Below are positions 16,998 to 24,750 of a stretch of DNA of 64,000 bases, piece after piece (within the stretch, counting starts at the first letter, position 1; each line of letters starts with the position of its first letter). The position numbers and the translations under genes were made by a program. The stretch is from Algicoccus sp048820935. GTDB lineage: Bacteria > Pseudomonadota > Gammaproteobacteria > Burkholderiales > Burkholderiaceae_B. The stretch spans positions 94,575-158,574 of the forward strand of contig NZ_JBMERD010000008.1 in NCBI RefSeq assembly GCF_048820935.1. The letters run 5' to 3'. The notes beneath the pieces are model-generated. The model ran no database searches and was not told where the DNA came from. It saw only the letters and a list, made by a program, of their open reading frames with translations.

Positions 16998-17318
16998 ATG
17001 CCAAAAATTATTTTCATGAGTCACGACGGAATTGAAAGCGTTGTAGAAGCAAATTCAGGCCAATCATTGATGCAGGCTGCTGTGCAGAATGGCGTATCGG
17101 GTATTGAAGCGGATTGCGGAGGATCGTGTGCTTGTGCGACCTGTCATGTTTATGTGGATGAAGCGTGGCTTAACCGATTACCACCAATCCAGATCGCTGA
17201 AGAAGGCATGCTGGAGTTTGCTCTAGATATGCGTGATAACTCTCGGCTTAGCTGTCAGATCCCTGTGACTGATGAGCTCGATGGTTTAGTGCTTTATGTT
17301 CCACAAGAACAGGCTTAA
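16998..17318 (+). CDS. 2Fe-2S ferredoxin (putidaredoxin/adrenodoxin type)
   Basis: The 106-residue protein has cluster cysteines Cys40, Cys46 and Cys49 in CGGSCACATC and a distal Cys86 in RLSCQIPV, the pattern of vertebrate-type and P450-linked ferredoxins. It follows the reductase after 59 bases and has a good AAGGAG site. Having both a Rieske ferredoxin and a putidaredoxin-type ferredoxin beside one reductase is unusual, since either could serve a Rieske oxygenase or a cytochrome P450. No such enzyme is encoded in the window. The gap after it holds a short CATCCG/CGGATG hairpin at 17341-17360. Confidence 0.92.
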   Translation: MPKIIFMSHDGIESVVEANSGQSLMQAAVQNGVSGIEADCGGSCACATCHVYVDEAWLNRLPPIQIAEEGMLEFALDMRDNSRLSCQIPVTDELDGLVLYVPQEQA

Positions 17319-17408
17319 ACAGCTTGAATGGACATCATGTCATCCGATCTGAAACGGATGGAAACCAGACACGATTAAAAACAAATAATGAAAGGAGGAG
17401 AAAAAGTG

Positions 17409-18308
17409 ATGAAAGTCGCTGTAGTAGGACTGGGGAATATGGGCGGACGTATTGCAATGCGTTTAATTCAGAGCGGATATGACGTCACGGTGTTTGATGC
17501 GAATAAAACCGTCCAGCAGAAGTATGCCGAACAGGGCGCAAAAATTAGTGATGATTTAGCGATTTTGGCAGCGCAATGTGATGTCATCTTCACAGTTTTA
17601 CCCAATGCACAAATTGTTAAAGCGGTCGTGCTGGGTCAGGACAATCACCCCGGTCTGATTGGTGGCTTGCGCCCTGAGTCTATCGTCGTAGATATGACCA
17701 CATCCGTTCCAGAGATCACTCACACGCTTTCGGACCTGCTTGCAGAACAAGGTGTGCATATGTTGGATGCGCCCGTGACAGGGGGAGTCTCGAAAGCAGA
17801 GTCTGGGGAATTGACCATTATGGTGGGTGGACAAGCGCAGATTCTTGAGCGAGTTAAAGCGCCATTAATGGATTTGGCACAAACCATTATTCATGTGGGT
17901 GGCACGGGTGCAGGACACACTGCCAAAGCCCTTAACAATCTGATTACAGCAACCACATTGACGATTACCGCGGAAGCCATGGCCATTGGTGTGCGAATGG
18001 GGCTAGATGCCGGCAAGTTGCTGGACGTTATTAACAATGGTAGTGGTCGCAGTGCTGCCAGTGAACAAAAATTTCCTGCACAGATTCTGAGTGGAAAATT
18101 TGAACGCGGCTTTACGGTGGCACTTATGACGAAAGATCTCGGTATTGCGTTGGGCATGGGGCAAGTCAATGGAATTCCTGCCCCTGTCTCGGCCGCCGTG
18201 AATGAACTCTGGAAAGCCAGTGTCTGTGCTGGACTGGGAGAGGAAGATCATACGGCTATTGCCCAGTACGTTGAAAACATGGCGGACGTGAAGCTTAGAT
18301 ACGTCTAA
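17409..18308 (+). CDS. NAD(P)-dependent 3-hydroxyisobutyrate dehydrogenase family protein
   Basis: The 299-residue beta-hydroxyacid dehydrogenase has the nucleotide-binding GLGNMG at residues 7-12, the substrate-binding DAPVTGGVSKAESGELTIMVGG and the region with the catalytic lysine, GAGHTAKALNNLI. It would oxidise a short 3-hydroxy acid or reduce the matching semialdehyde (tartronate semialdehyde reductase is a close relative). The ATG at 17409 is used because AAAGGAGGAG stands directly before it. An ATG at 17388 would start inside that ribosome binding site. The exact substrate cannot be decided. It sits between the electron-transfer genes and a second amidohydrolase. Confidence 0.88.
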   Translation: MKVAVVGLGNMGGRIAMRLIQSGYDVTVFDANKTVQQKYAEQGAKISDDLAILAAQCDVIFTVLPNAQIVKAVVLGQDNHPGLIGGLRPESIVVDMTTSVPEITHTLSDLLAEQGVHMLDAPVTGGVSKAESGELTIMVGGQAQILERVKAPLMDLAQTIIHVGGTGAGHTAKALNNLITATTLTITAEAMAIGVRMGLDAGKLLDVINNGSGRSAASEQKFPAQILSGKFERGFTVALMTKDLGIALGMGQVNGIPAPVSAAVNELWKASVCAGLGEEDHTAIAQYVENMADVKLRYV

Positions 18309-18370
18309 GACTGAAAAAGTGAAGGCTTTTCTTTCATCTCTGGCGTTAGGAATAGGTTGTTTGATGAAAC

Positions 18371-18395
18371 ATTTTCACTATATGAAAATATTTCG
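18371..18395. promoter_or_regulatory. Inverted repeat upstream of the second amidohydrolase
   Basis: ATTTTCA and TGAAAAT, separated by five bases, form a perfect palindrome at 18371-18389, and GAAAATATTTC overlaps its right arm. The GAAA...TTTC symmetry resembles IclR-family operators (consensus TGGAAAT-n-ATTTCCA). It lies 180 bases upstream of the gene at 18569 in an otherwise empty 260-base gap, so a second promoter for the downstream genes may be located here. Confidence 0.35.
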
Positions 18396-18568
18396 CTAAA
18401 ACTCCAGAGAATCGCTGGCAGTCAGCGAGCCCCTCATATACCTTTTGTTTTGCAAATGACAACTATAAATAACGACTGGAGATGATAAATATCAATAAAA
18501 CATCAGAATGTATGTTTGGTTTAGAACAAAAAACTCCGACCAAGATGTGACAGAAAAGTGAGGAAACT

Positions 18569-19423
18569 TTGGAATACTTACCCTTTGACACCAATTTAAA
18601 GCCAGCTCGAGCAAAGCTTCCCAGAGGCACCTGTGATTGCCATTTTCACTTCTTTCAGGATTTTGATCGATTCGCACTCGCAAAGACGGCCGTTTATAAG
18701 CCGACACCGGCCACGATCGAAGACTATAGAAAAATGGCCCACGCGTATGGGATTGACCGTGGCGTTTTGGTTCATCCCAGTGTGTACGGTTCTGATCATT
18801 CAAGCTATGAGGTTTTTATGGCTGAAAATCAGGACTGGTTACGTGGTGTGGCGGTATTGCCTGCGGATGTCGATGAACAAACGGTTGCTCGTTTGGATGC
18901 ATTAGGTACACGAGGTACCCGCATTAATCGTAGTTTTGCAAACGGGCCCAGCGATCGAGAAATCGAAAATATCATTCAGAAAGTCAAACCATTTTCGTGG
19001 CACGTTCAGCTTTTTGCACCGTTAGTGCAAGAGGCCGGCTTGTTAAAGCGTATTGCAGACCAGGACGTGGTGGTCGTTGTTGATCATCTGGGTCACACGT
19101 CTAGCTCAGAGCTTTTGGCCAGTCATGAGTTTGCAACACTCACGGAATTGATGCGTCAAGGTCAAGCTTGGGTCAAGCTTTCTGCACCTTATCGTTCCTC
19201 GGAACAGATGCCTGATTACGCTGATTTGCGGCCTTTGGTTGATGCTTTGTTGAAAGCGAACCCCGATCGACTTGTTTGGGGAACGGATTGGCCACACCCC
19301 CACATTACGTCGATGCCTAACGATGGTGATCTGGTTGATTTGCTGTTTGATTGGCTACCTGATGAGTCTTTGCGACAAAAAGTATTGGTCGACAACCCAA
19401 CTCAGTTGTATTGGGATGCGTAA
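18569..19423 (+). CDS. Amidohydrolase, 2-pyrone-4,6-dicarboxylate lactonase-like
   Basis: The 284-residue protein resembles the LigI-type lactonases of the amidohydrolase superfamily. It has the N-terminal metal motif CDCHFHFF, the VLVHPSVYGSD and RGTRINRSF strands, VVDHLGH, and the C-terminal WGTDWPHPH with the catalytic Asp. It starts with TTG (18569), preceded at a good distance by GAGGAA; no in-frame ATG fits better. Such enzymes hydrolyse lactone or carboxylate intermediates of aromatic or sugar-acid breakdown. Its place just before a TRAP importer suggests that it acts on the imported acid or on its product. Confidence 0.82.
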   Translation: MEYLPFDTNLKPARAKLPRGTCDCHFHFFQDFDRFALAKTAVYKPTPATIEDYRKMAHAYGIDRGVLVHPSVYGSDHSSYEVFMAENQDWLRGVAVLPADVDEQTVARLDALGTRGTRINRSFANGPSDREIENIIQKVKPFSWHVQLFAPLVQEAGLLKRIADQDVVVVVDHLGHTSSSELLASHEFATLTELMRQGQAWVKLSAPYRSSEQMPDYADLRPLVDALLKANPDRLVWGTDWPHPHITSMPNDGDLVDLLFDWLPDESLRQKVLVDNPTQLYWDA

Positions 19424-19537
19424 ATTAACACGGTGTGTTTGAGTGGCTAGTTCACGGCAACTTATTCACGCAGCGTTATGGATAGAAGATATCCAGTTTT
19501 ATTTTATAAAAAATAATTTTTATCTCAGGAGACAAAA

Positions 19538-20536
19538 ATGAAATTACTACCTAAGCTTTTAGCAGTTGCTGCAACCTGTTGTGTCGTCGGCATTTATACG
19601 GGGGCCAATGCGCAAACCAAAATCCCCCTGAAATTAGGCTGGACGACGACGGATGCGCAAACGGACCCTTATGCAATTGGAGCACGTGCTTTTGCGCAGG
19701 CTTTGAGTGAAGATCCGAACGGTAAAGTGTTTGATGTTCAGTTCTACCCTAATCGTCAGTTAGGCGATGAAAAAGCATTACTTGAAGGTCTCAGAATGGG
19801 TACCGCGCAAGCTGGGCTTATTACCAATGCAGTTACCTCTCAGATTGAGCCAGCTTTTCTCTTAAATGATCTGCCGTTTTTGTATAGTTCATCCGATCAG
19901 GCTTATGAAGTGCTAGACGGGGAAATTGGTCAAATACTTGCTGACAAAATTAGTTCTAAAGGAATTACCCTCATGGGTTATATGGGTGGTGGATTCCGAA
20001 ACATGATTAATAATGTGCGTCCGGTTAGTACGCCCGAAGACGTTGCTGGTGCAAAGTATCGCGTGATGCAAAGCCCGATCTATATCGGGATGTACGAGGC
20101 GTTAGGTGGTAACCCAGTGCCCATGGCTTGGAGCGAAACCTACACAGCAGTTCAGCAAGGTGCGCTCGATGGTTTGGAAATTCCCCTGTCTGTCATTGAT
20201 TCCACAAAATCTTACGAGATCGCCAAATATCTCTCACTCACGAACCACACTTTCTCTGTCATTGAACTTTTGTTTAATAAACGCTGGTTAGACAAGTTGA
20301 CACCTGCGCAACAGGAGGCGATTGCCAAAGCGTCCAAAGTGGCAGTTGAAAAGCAACGAGTGGCCAGTGAAGAGAACGCGAATCAGTTAGTGACTGTACT
20401 GGCAGATAAAGGCATGGTTGTCAATGAAGTTGCGAGCATGGATCAGTTCCGTGACAAAGTGAAACCAGTCTATGAGCAGTTCCGCCCGCAAATTGGAGCG
20501 GATCTTCTTGACAAGGCTTTAACGAGAGTTCAGTAA
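19538..20536 (+). CDS. dctP: TRAP transporter substrate-binding protein DctP
   Basis: This 332-residue periplasmic receptor has a Sec signal peptide (MKLLPKLLAVAATCCVVGIYTGANAQ) and the DctP fold. Family features are FYPNRQLGDEKALLEGLRMGTAQAG, the arginine of the carboxylate site in YRVMQSPIY, and GLEIPLSV. DctP proteins bind organic acids and pass them to the DctQM permease, which follows directly. A CAGGAGA site precedes the ATG. A short perfect inverted repeat of A and T (19506-19523) sits immediately before that site and could affect translation. The ligand is not readable from sequence, but an organic acid is likely. Confidence 0.92.
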   Translation: MKLLPKLLAVAATCCVVGIYTGANAQTKIPLKLGWTTTDAQTDPYAIGARAFAQALSEDPNGKVFDVQFYPNRQLGDEKALLEGLRMGTAQAGLITNAVTSQIEPAFLLNDLPFLYSSSDQAYEVLDGEIGQILADKISSKGITLMGYMGGGFRNMINNVRPVSTPEDVAGAKYRVMQSPIYIGMYEALGGNPVPMAWSETYTAVQQGALDGLEIPLSVIDSTKSYEIAKYLSLTNHTFSVIELLFNKRWLDKLTPAQQEAIAKASKVAVEKQRVASEENANQLVTVLADKGMVVNEVASMDQFRDKVKPVYEQFRPQIGADLLDKALTRVQ

Positions 20537-21052
20537 ATGTTAGGGCGCCTTTCATTCATTCACGCAATGCTGCGCCGATTGAATACAGCGATCACTTTGC
20601 TGGTTAAGTGGGTGGTCGTTGTACTTGCTCTGGGGATGGCGTTTTGTATCTTGTTTCAGATCATCATGCGATATGTTTTTAACAATCCGCCTGTCTGGAC
20701 CGAGGAACTGGCCTTATTGCTTTTTAGCTGGAGCATGTTGTTGATGCTTGCCGTGGGCGTCAGAGAGGCATTTCATGTCCGCATGGATTTGTTTCTGGCC
20801 TGGCTGCCTAAAACTGGCAGCCAGGTGATAGAGCGCATCATTGATTTTGCCATTGCCGCATTTGGTGGGTTCCTAGCTTGGTCTGGGGCTGAGTACATGG
20901 AGATGATGGCTGGCTCAACATCGGCAGCAATTGCTTATCCGATTAATGTGTTGTACGCCGTTGCACCAGTCTGTGGCGTGATGGTGTTTCTTTTTAGTCT
21001 TGAATTGTTGCTTGATCCGAAACGATTTGAGAGACAGGAGGATGCATCATGA
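20537..21052 (+). CDS. dctQ: TRAP transporter small permease DctQ
   Basis: The 171-residue membrane protein has four hydrophobic segments and the DctQ-typical FNNPPVWTEELALLLFSW and HVRMDLFLAWLP. DctQ is the small membrane subunit that holds DctM in the TRAP complex. The ATG follows the dctP stop codon without a gap, and the end overlaps dctM by four bases, so the three genes are one transcription and translation unit. Confidence 0.92.
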   Translation: MLGRLSFIHAMLRRLNTAITLLVKWVVVVLALGMAFCILFQIIMRYVFNNPPVWTEELALLLFSWSMLLMLAVGVREAFHVRMDLFLAWLPKTGSQVIERIIDFAIAAFGGFLAWSGAEYMEMMAGSTSAAIAYPINVLYAVAPVCGVMVFLFSLELLLDPKRFERQEDAS

Positions 21053-22320
21053 GTGATGTGATCTGGGTCCTGACGATAAGTTTCACATTGCTCGTGATTC
21101 TTGGTTTTCCGTTTGTTTTTGCAATTGGTATCACGGTTGTTCTAGCACTGATTGTGGCTGATTTGTCCATCATGCTGCTGCCACAAACCTTGGTTGCCAG
21201 CTCTCAGTCATTTAGCCTCTTAGGCATTCCGTTTTTCATGTTAGCGGGCGAGTTGATGCTTCAAGGCGGTTTATCACGGCGCTTAATTGCTGTGGCAGAT
21301 GTATTTGTACGGCATTTGCTCGGTGGGCTTGGGCATGTGACAGTCGTTGCATCCTGTATTTTTGCATCAATATCAGGATCTGCACCAGCCACCACTGCGG
21401 CCATTGGTTCTGCCATGATTCCTGCAATGGCTCAGCGAGGCTATTCAAAAGCTTATGCCACTTCACTCGTTGTCAGTACCGGCGTATTGGCACCGCTCAT
21501 CCCACCTTCGATTGCTTTCATCATCTGGGGTGTGATTGCAGAACAATCGATTGCCACATTGTTTCTTGCAGGCATTGTGCCGGGGCTGGCATTGGCAGTT
21601 GGGCTCTCAAGCCTAGTCGCTTGGCGGGCTCATCGTGAAAACATTCCGCGACTAAAGCGTGCATCTTTTGCTGAGGTTAGGGTTGCTTTTAGAGAAGGTA
21701 TTTGGGCGCTACTTGCACCGGTGCTGGTTTTGGGGGGAATCTATGGCGGTATTTTTACGCCAACAGAGTCAGCCGCAGTCGCTTGCCTTTACAGCTTTGT
21801 CATTGGCGTATTTGTCGAGAAAAAACTCAAACTTCGTGACGTGCCGGCCGTGATTTTGCAAGCCATGAAAATCAGTGCAGTGGTGATGGCGGTCGTGGCA
21901 GTTTCTGGTGGTTTGGGTGTGATTGTGGCGCAAGAGCAGTTAGCCACAAAATTCGCAGCGTTTCTGTCAGCAACCGTCTCTGAGAAATGGATGATGTTGC
22001 TGTTACTGAATCTGGGCTTTTTCTTATTAGCTGCTGTGATGGATGAAGTGGCTTTGATGCTGATTTTTGGTCCTTTGCTGATCGCGATTGGCAATCAGTT
22101 CGGGATTGATCCCATCCATTTTGGCGCAATGATTGTGACCAACGTTGCGATTGGAATGGCCACACCACCCGTCGGATATTGTCTGTTCGTCGGTGCATCG
22201 GTCAGCGGGGAAAGCCTTTGGTCAATTTCTAAAGCGATCTGGCCGCAGATTCTCGTCATGCTCATTGTTTTGATGCTGGTCACCTATTGGCCAAATTTTT
22301 CTTTATTTTTCATTAAGTAA
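21049..22320 (+). CDS. dctM: TRAP transporter large permease DctM
   Basis: The 423-residue protein is the large TRAP permease, a sodium-driven transporter of the ion-transporter superfamily. It has at least eleven hydrophobic segments, the family signatures GIPFFMLAGELM, ASIFASISGSAPATTAAIGS near residue 110, PPSIAFIIWG, and GGIYGGIFTPTESAAVA near the centre. The length is the usual one for DctM. ATGA overlap with dctQ marks translational coupling. Confidence 0.94.
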   Translation: MSDVIWVLTISFTLLVILGFPFVFAIGITVVLALIVADLSIMLLPQTLVASSQSFSLLGIPFFMLAGELMLQGGLSRRLIAVADVFVRHLLGGLGHVTVVASCIFASISGSAPATTAAIGSAMIPAMAQRGYSKAYATSLVVSTGVLAPLIPPSIAFIIWGVIAEQSIATLFLAGIVPGLALAVGLSSLVAWRAHRENIPRLKRASFAEVRVAFREGIWALLAPVLVLGGIYGGIFTPTESAAVACLYSFVIGVFVEKKLKLRDVPAVILQAMKISAVVMAVVAVSGGLGVIVAQEQLATKFAAFLSATVSEKWMMLLLLNLGFFLLAAVMDEVALMLIFGPLLIAIGNQFGIDPIHFGAMIVTNVAIGMATPPVGYCLFVGASVSGESLWSISKAIWPQILVMLIVLMLVTYWPNFSLFFIK

Positions 22321-22447
22321 GACACCGTACTGTGATGATTCGCATCAGGCTGCGTTGTTTATTTAAAACGGATGTGCCGGAACTGCCAAGTCTATTGAGT
22401 TAATTATCCGTACAACATAATGCATTTTTAATATTTGGAGATACACC

Positions 22448-23221
22448 ATGAATAAGATGAACACCGATAATGTTCGAGATCTGGTTTCTGAGGCAGAGTG
22501 GCAAGCGCGCGTTGAGCTGGCAGCTTGTTATCGGTTGATGCCAATGTTTGGTATGAGCGATCTCGTCTATAACCACATCACTTCGCGCATCCCAGGCGAA
22601 GAAGGGCGCATCCTCATCAATGCATTTGGATTAATGTATGAAGAAATTACAGCATCCAATCTGATCACAATTAATGTTGAAGGCGATGTGTTACTCAACC
22701 CGAACGAAGACTACGAAGTCAACCGCGCCGGCTACGTGATTCATAGCGCTGTCCATGGTGCCCGTCATGATGTTGGATGTGTTATTCACACCCATTCACG
22801 GGCTGGTATGGCAGTGTCTGCGCTTAAGTGTGGCTTGCTACCTCTGACGCAAACAGCCATGCGTTTTGCAGGCAGTATGACTTATCACGATTACGAGGGA
22901 CCAGCTGTTGACCTTGATGAGCGTGCGCGTCTTGTCGCGGACTTGGGCGAAAACGATGTCATGATTTTACGTAATCACGGTCTTTTGGTTGCTGCGCCCA
23001 ACGTACCTGAAGCGTTTAACAAAATCTATTGGTTAGAAATGGCGTGCAAAGCGCAAATTGATGCCATGTCCTGCAATACAGAGCTGAACTTTCCTGATCC
23101 GGAGGTCATTGAGAGAACGGTTCATCTGTATAAGCCCGAGACTCGCAGACCTTATGGCCTGATGGAATGGCCTGCGATGTTGCGTATGTTGGATCGTCGT
23201 GATGCGTCGTACCGAAATTAA
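22448..23221 (+). CDS. Class II aldolase/adducin family protein
   Basis: The 257-residue protein belongs to the zinc-dependent class II aldolase family, which also includes decarboxylases and dehydratases. It has NHITSRIPG, the paired zinc ligands in VIHTHSRAGMAV and the third in RNHGLLVAA. The C-terminal part LEMACKAQIDAM is usual for the family. Relatives act on hydroxylated aromatic dicarboxylates or sugar phosphates. The neighbouring amidohydrolases and acid importer favour an acid substrate over a sugar phosphate. A GGAGA site precedes the ATG; the 127-base gap after dctM shows no gene. Confidence 0.85.
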   Translation: MNKMNTDNVRDLVSEAEWQARVELAACYRLMPMFGMSDLVYNHITSRIPGEEGRILINAFGLMYEEITASNLITINVEGDVLLNPNEDYEVNRAGYVIHSAVHGARHDVGCVIHTHSRAGMAVSALKCGLLPLTQTAMRFAGSMTYHDYEGPAVDLDERARLVADLGENDVMILRNHGLLVAAPNVPEAFNKIYWLEMACKAQIDAMSCNTELNFPDPEVIERTVHLYKPETRRPYGLMEWPAMLRMLDRRDASYRN

Positions 23222-23241
23222 GATTTTGTAAGCGTTTATTC

Positions 23242-23269
23242 GGCAGCTTCTATTCCAGTAGGAGCTGCC
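23242..23269 (+). terminator. Hairpin after the class II aldolase gene
   Basis: GGCAGCT and AGCTGCC form a perfect seven-pair stem with a 14-base loop. It is followed by a short T-rich tract (ACTTATGTTTT), so termination is possible but may be partial. The hairpin also covers the region before the transporter start. Confidence 0.5.
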
Positions 23270-23305
23270 ACTTATGTTTTGAAGAACCGGAATCGACTGA
23301 GTCGC

Positions 23306-24244
23306 ATGCGCCAAAACCCCATATCTCCCGTCTATCCACAGCCTTTCTGGATCAGACGTTTATATAAACACACCCAAAAACACCGCAAGCATCTTGCTCT
23401 GCTGATCGGTGCGTTCTGTGTGTTGTTGCTGCTTTGGGTTTTTGCATGGCTTAATCCCCTAGAAAACCGAAGAGAAGTGACCAGCTTGGCGTTGTTAGGA
23501 GGTCTGGCCGGATTTGTCAGTACAACGTTGGGCGCCATCCCTGCTTTATTAATCAAAAAACTTCAGCAACGAACCGAAGATGTCATGCTGGGCGCTGCCG
23601 CGGGGATGATGCTTGCAGCCACATCGTTTTCGCTCATTCTTCCAGGGCTTGAAGCAGGCATAAACCTAACAGGACATATGGTTTGGTCAGCCACCCTTGT
23701 CGTGACTGGGATGACAATTGGTGTGCTTCTCATGCTTGGTTTAGAGGCTTTAACACCACACGAGCATTTCAAGCTCGGCCCCTGTGGTCCTGGGCATGAG
23801 CGTTATGCGCGGGTCTGGTTGTTCGTATTTGCAATAGCCTTACATAATTTGCCAGAAGGCATGGCAGTTGGTTTTGGGTTTTCTCGGGGTGATTTGACCG
23901 TTGGAATTCCATTAACCTTGGCGATTTCATTACAAAACCTACCTGAAGGCCTTGCGGTTGCAATGGCGCTTCGAACTGTGGGCGCTAGTCGCTGGACTGC
24001 GCTTTGGATTACGGCTGCGACTGGACTTTTAGAGCCATTGGGTGCGCTTATCGGCGTGAGCCTTGTGGGAGGTTCTGCCTTTGCATACCCAGTTGGCCTC
24101 GGGTTGGCTGCGGGTGCCATGATATTTGTCGTTTCTCATGAAGTGATTCCAGAAACGCACCGCAATAACCATCAGACTCCGGCTACTTTGGGATTGATGG
24201 GTGGATTTGCACTCATGCTGGTGCTAGATAGCATCTTGATTTGA
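23306..24244 (+). CDS. ZIP-family divalent metal transporter
   Basis: The product (312 residues from this start) is a ZIP/GufA-type carrier for zinc or other divalent metals. It has eight hydrophobic segments with the binding motifs of the family in two central helices: HNLPEGMAVGFG and QNLPEGLAVAMAL, each with the Pro-Glu pair, and SHEVIPETHRN near the C-terminus. The long first part (about 35 residues, basic, with a first membrane helix VLLLLWVFAWL) is extra compared with short ZIP proteins. A TTG at 23279 would add nine residues; neither start has an ideal ribosome binding site. It is not obviously linked in function to the catabolic block before it. Confidence 0.86.
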   Translation: MRQNPISPVYPQPFWIRRLYKHTQKHRKHLALLIGAFCVLLLLWVFAWLNPLENRREVTSLALLGGLAGFVSTTLGAIPALLIKKLQQRTEDVMLGAAAGMMLAATSFSLILPGLEAGINLTGHMVWSATLVVTGMTIGVLLMLGLEALTPHEHFKLGPCGPGHERYARVWLFVFAIALHNLPEGMAVGFGFSRGDLTVGIPLTLAISLQNLPEGLAVAMALRTVGASRWTALWITAATGLLEPLGALIGVSLVGGSAFAYPVGLGLAAGAMIFVVSHEVIPETHRNNHQTPATLGLMGGFALMLVLDSILI

Positions 24245-24368
24245 TCGGTTTTCAATAGATTGATGTGGTGTGTCTAAGTAGGCTTGATCGTGCAATTGCG
24301 CGTCTACGTGACTATCGTATGTCAGCATAAGTCTGCCAAATATTTTAATATAAAGTGTTGTTTTACTC

Positions 24369-24398
24369 CATAAAACTTCCCGATCGGGAAGTTTTATG
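24369..24398. promoter_or_regulatory. hipBA operator O1 (30-bp perfect palindrome)
   Basis: A perfect palindrome centred at 24383/24384 contains the core TTCCCGATCGGGAA extended by AAAAC/GTTTT arms on each side. It is the outermost and most symmetrical of three related sites before hipB and is the likely strongest HipB site. Confidence 0.75.
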
Positions 24399-24420
24399 CC
24401 TAAGTTTGAGTTTTTTGATA

Positions 24421-24444
24421 AATATTTCCCGATCAGGAAATATT
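24421..24444. promoter_or_regulatory. hipBA operator O2
   Basis: A 24-base palindrome centred at 24432/24433 with one mismatched pair has the core TTTCCCGATCAGGAAA. It shares the TTCCCGATC core with the two flanking sites and lies 49 bases from O1, centre to centre. Confidence 0.75.
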
Positions 24445-24474
24445 GCTTGATTCATTCTTTAAGTTGATCGATAA

Positions 24475-24490
24475 TTTCCCGATCGGGAAA
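24475..24490. promoter_or_regulatory. hipBA operator O3
   Basis: The perfect 16-base palindrome TTTCCCGATCGGGAAA is centred at 24482/24483, 50 bases from O2. It ends seven bases before the hipB start, so a bound repressor would also cover the ribosome entry region. Confidence 0.75.
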
Positions 24491-24497
24491 AAAATTA

Positions 24498-24749
24498 ATG
24501 ATGACCTCCATTCGAACGACAAAGCAACTTGGTGACGCATTACGTGCCGCACGCAAGCAATTGAGCTTGACGCAGCCACAGCTTGCACTGGCTGCGGGTG
24601 TTGGTGTGCGCTTTATTGTTGATCTAGAAGCAGGCAAACCTACATTGCGTTTAGAAAACGTAATGCGCGTGATTGATGTATTGGGTGGAACGTTACAGAT
24701 CATTGACCTGCCATCGGATACATCTAAGAATTTCTCTAGAGGCAAATAG
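24498..24749 (+). CDS. hipB: HipB-type antitoxin
   Basis: This 83-residue Xre-type helix-turn-helix protein (LGDALRAARKQLSLTQPQLALAAGVGVRFIVDLEAGKPTLRLENVMRVIDVLG) matches HipB antitoxins, which repress the operon and neutralise HipA. Three palindromes lie directly upstream. It ends with TAG at 24747-24749, one base before the hipA ATG. A second ATG at 24501 is an equivalent start. No clear purine-rich ribosome site is visible because the operator occupies that space. Confidence 0.9.
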   Translation: MMTSIRTTKQLGDALRAARKQLSLTQPQLALAAGVGVRFIVDLEAGKPTLRLENVMRVIDVLGGTLQIIDLPSDTSKNFSRGK

Positions 24750-24750
24750 C

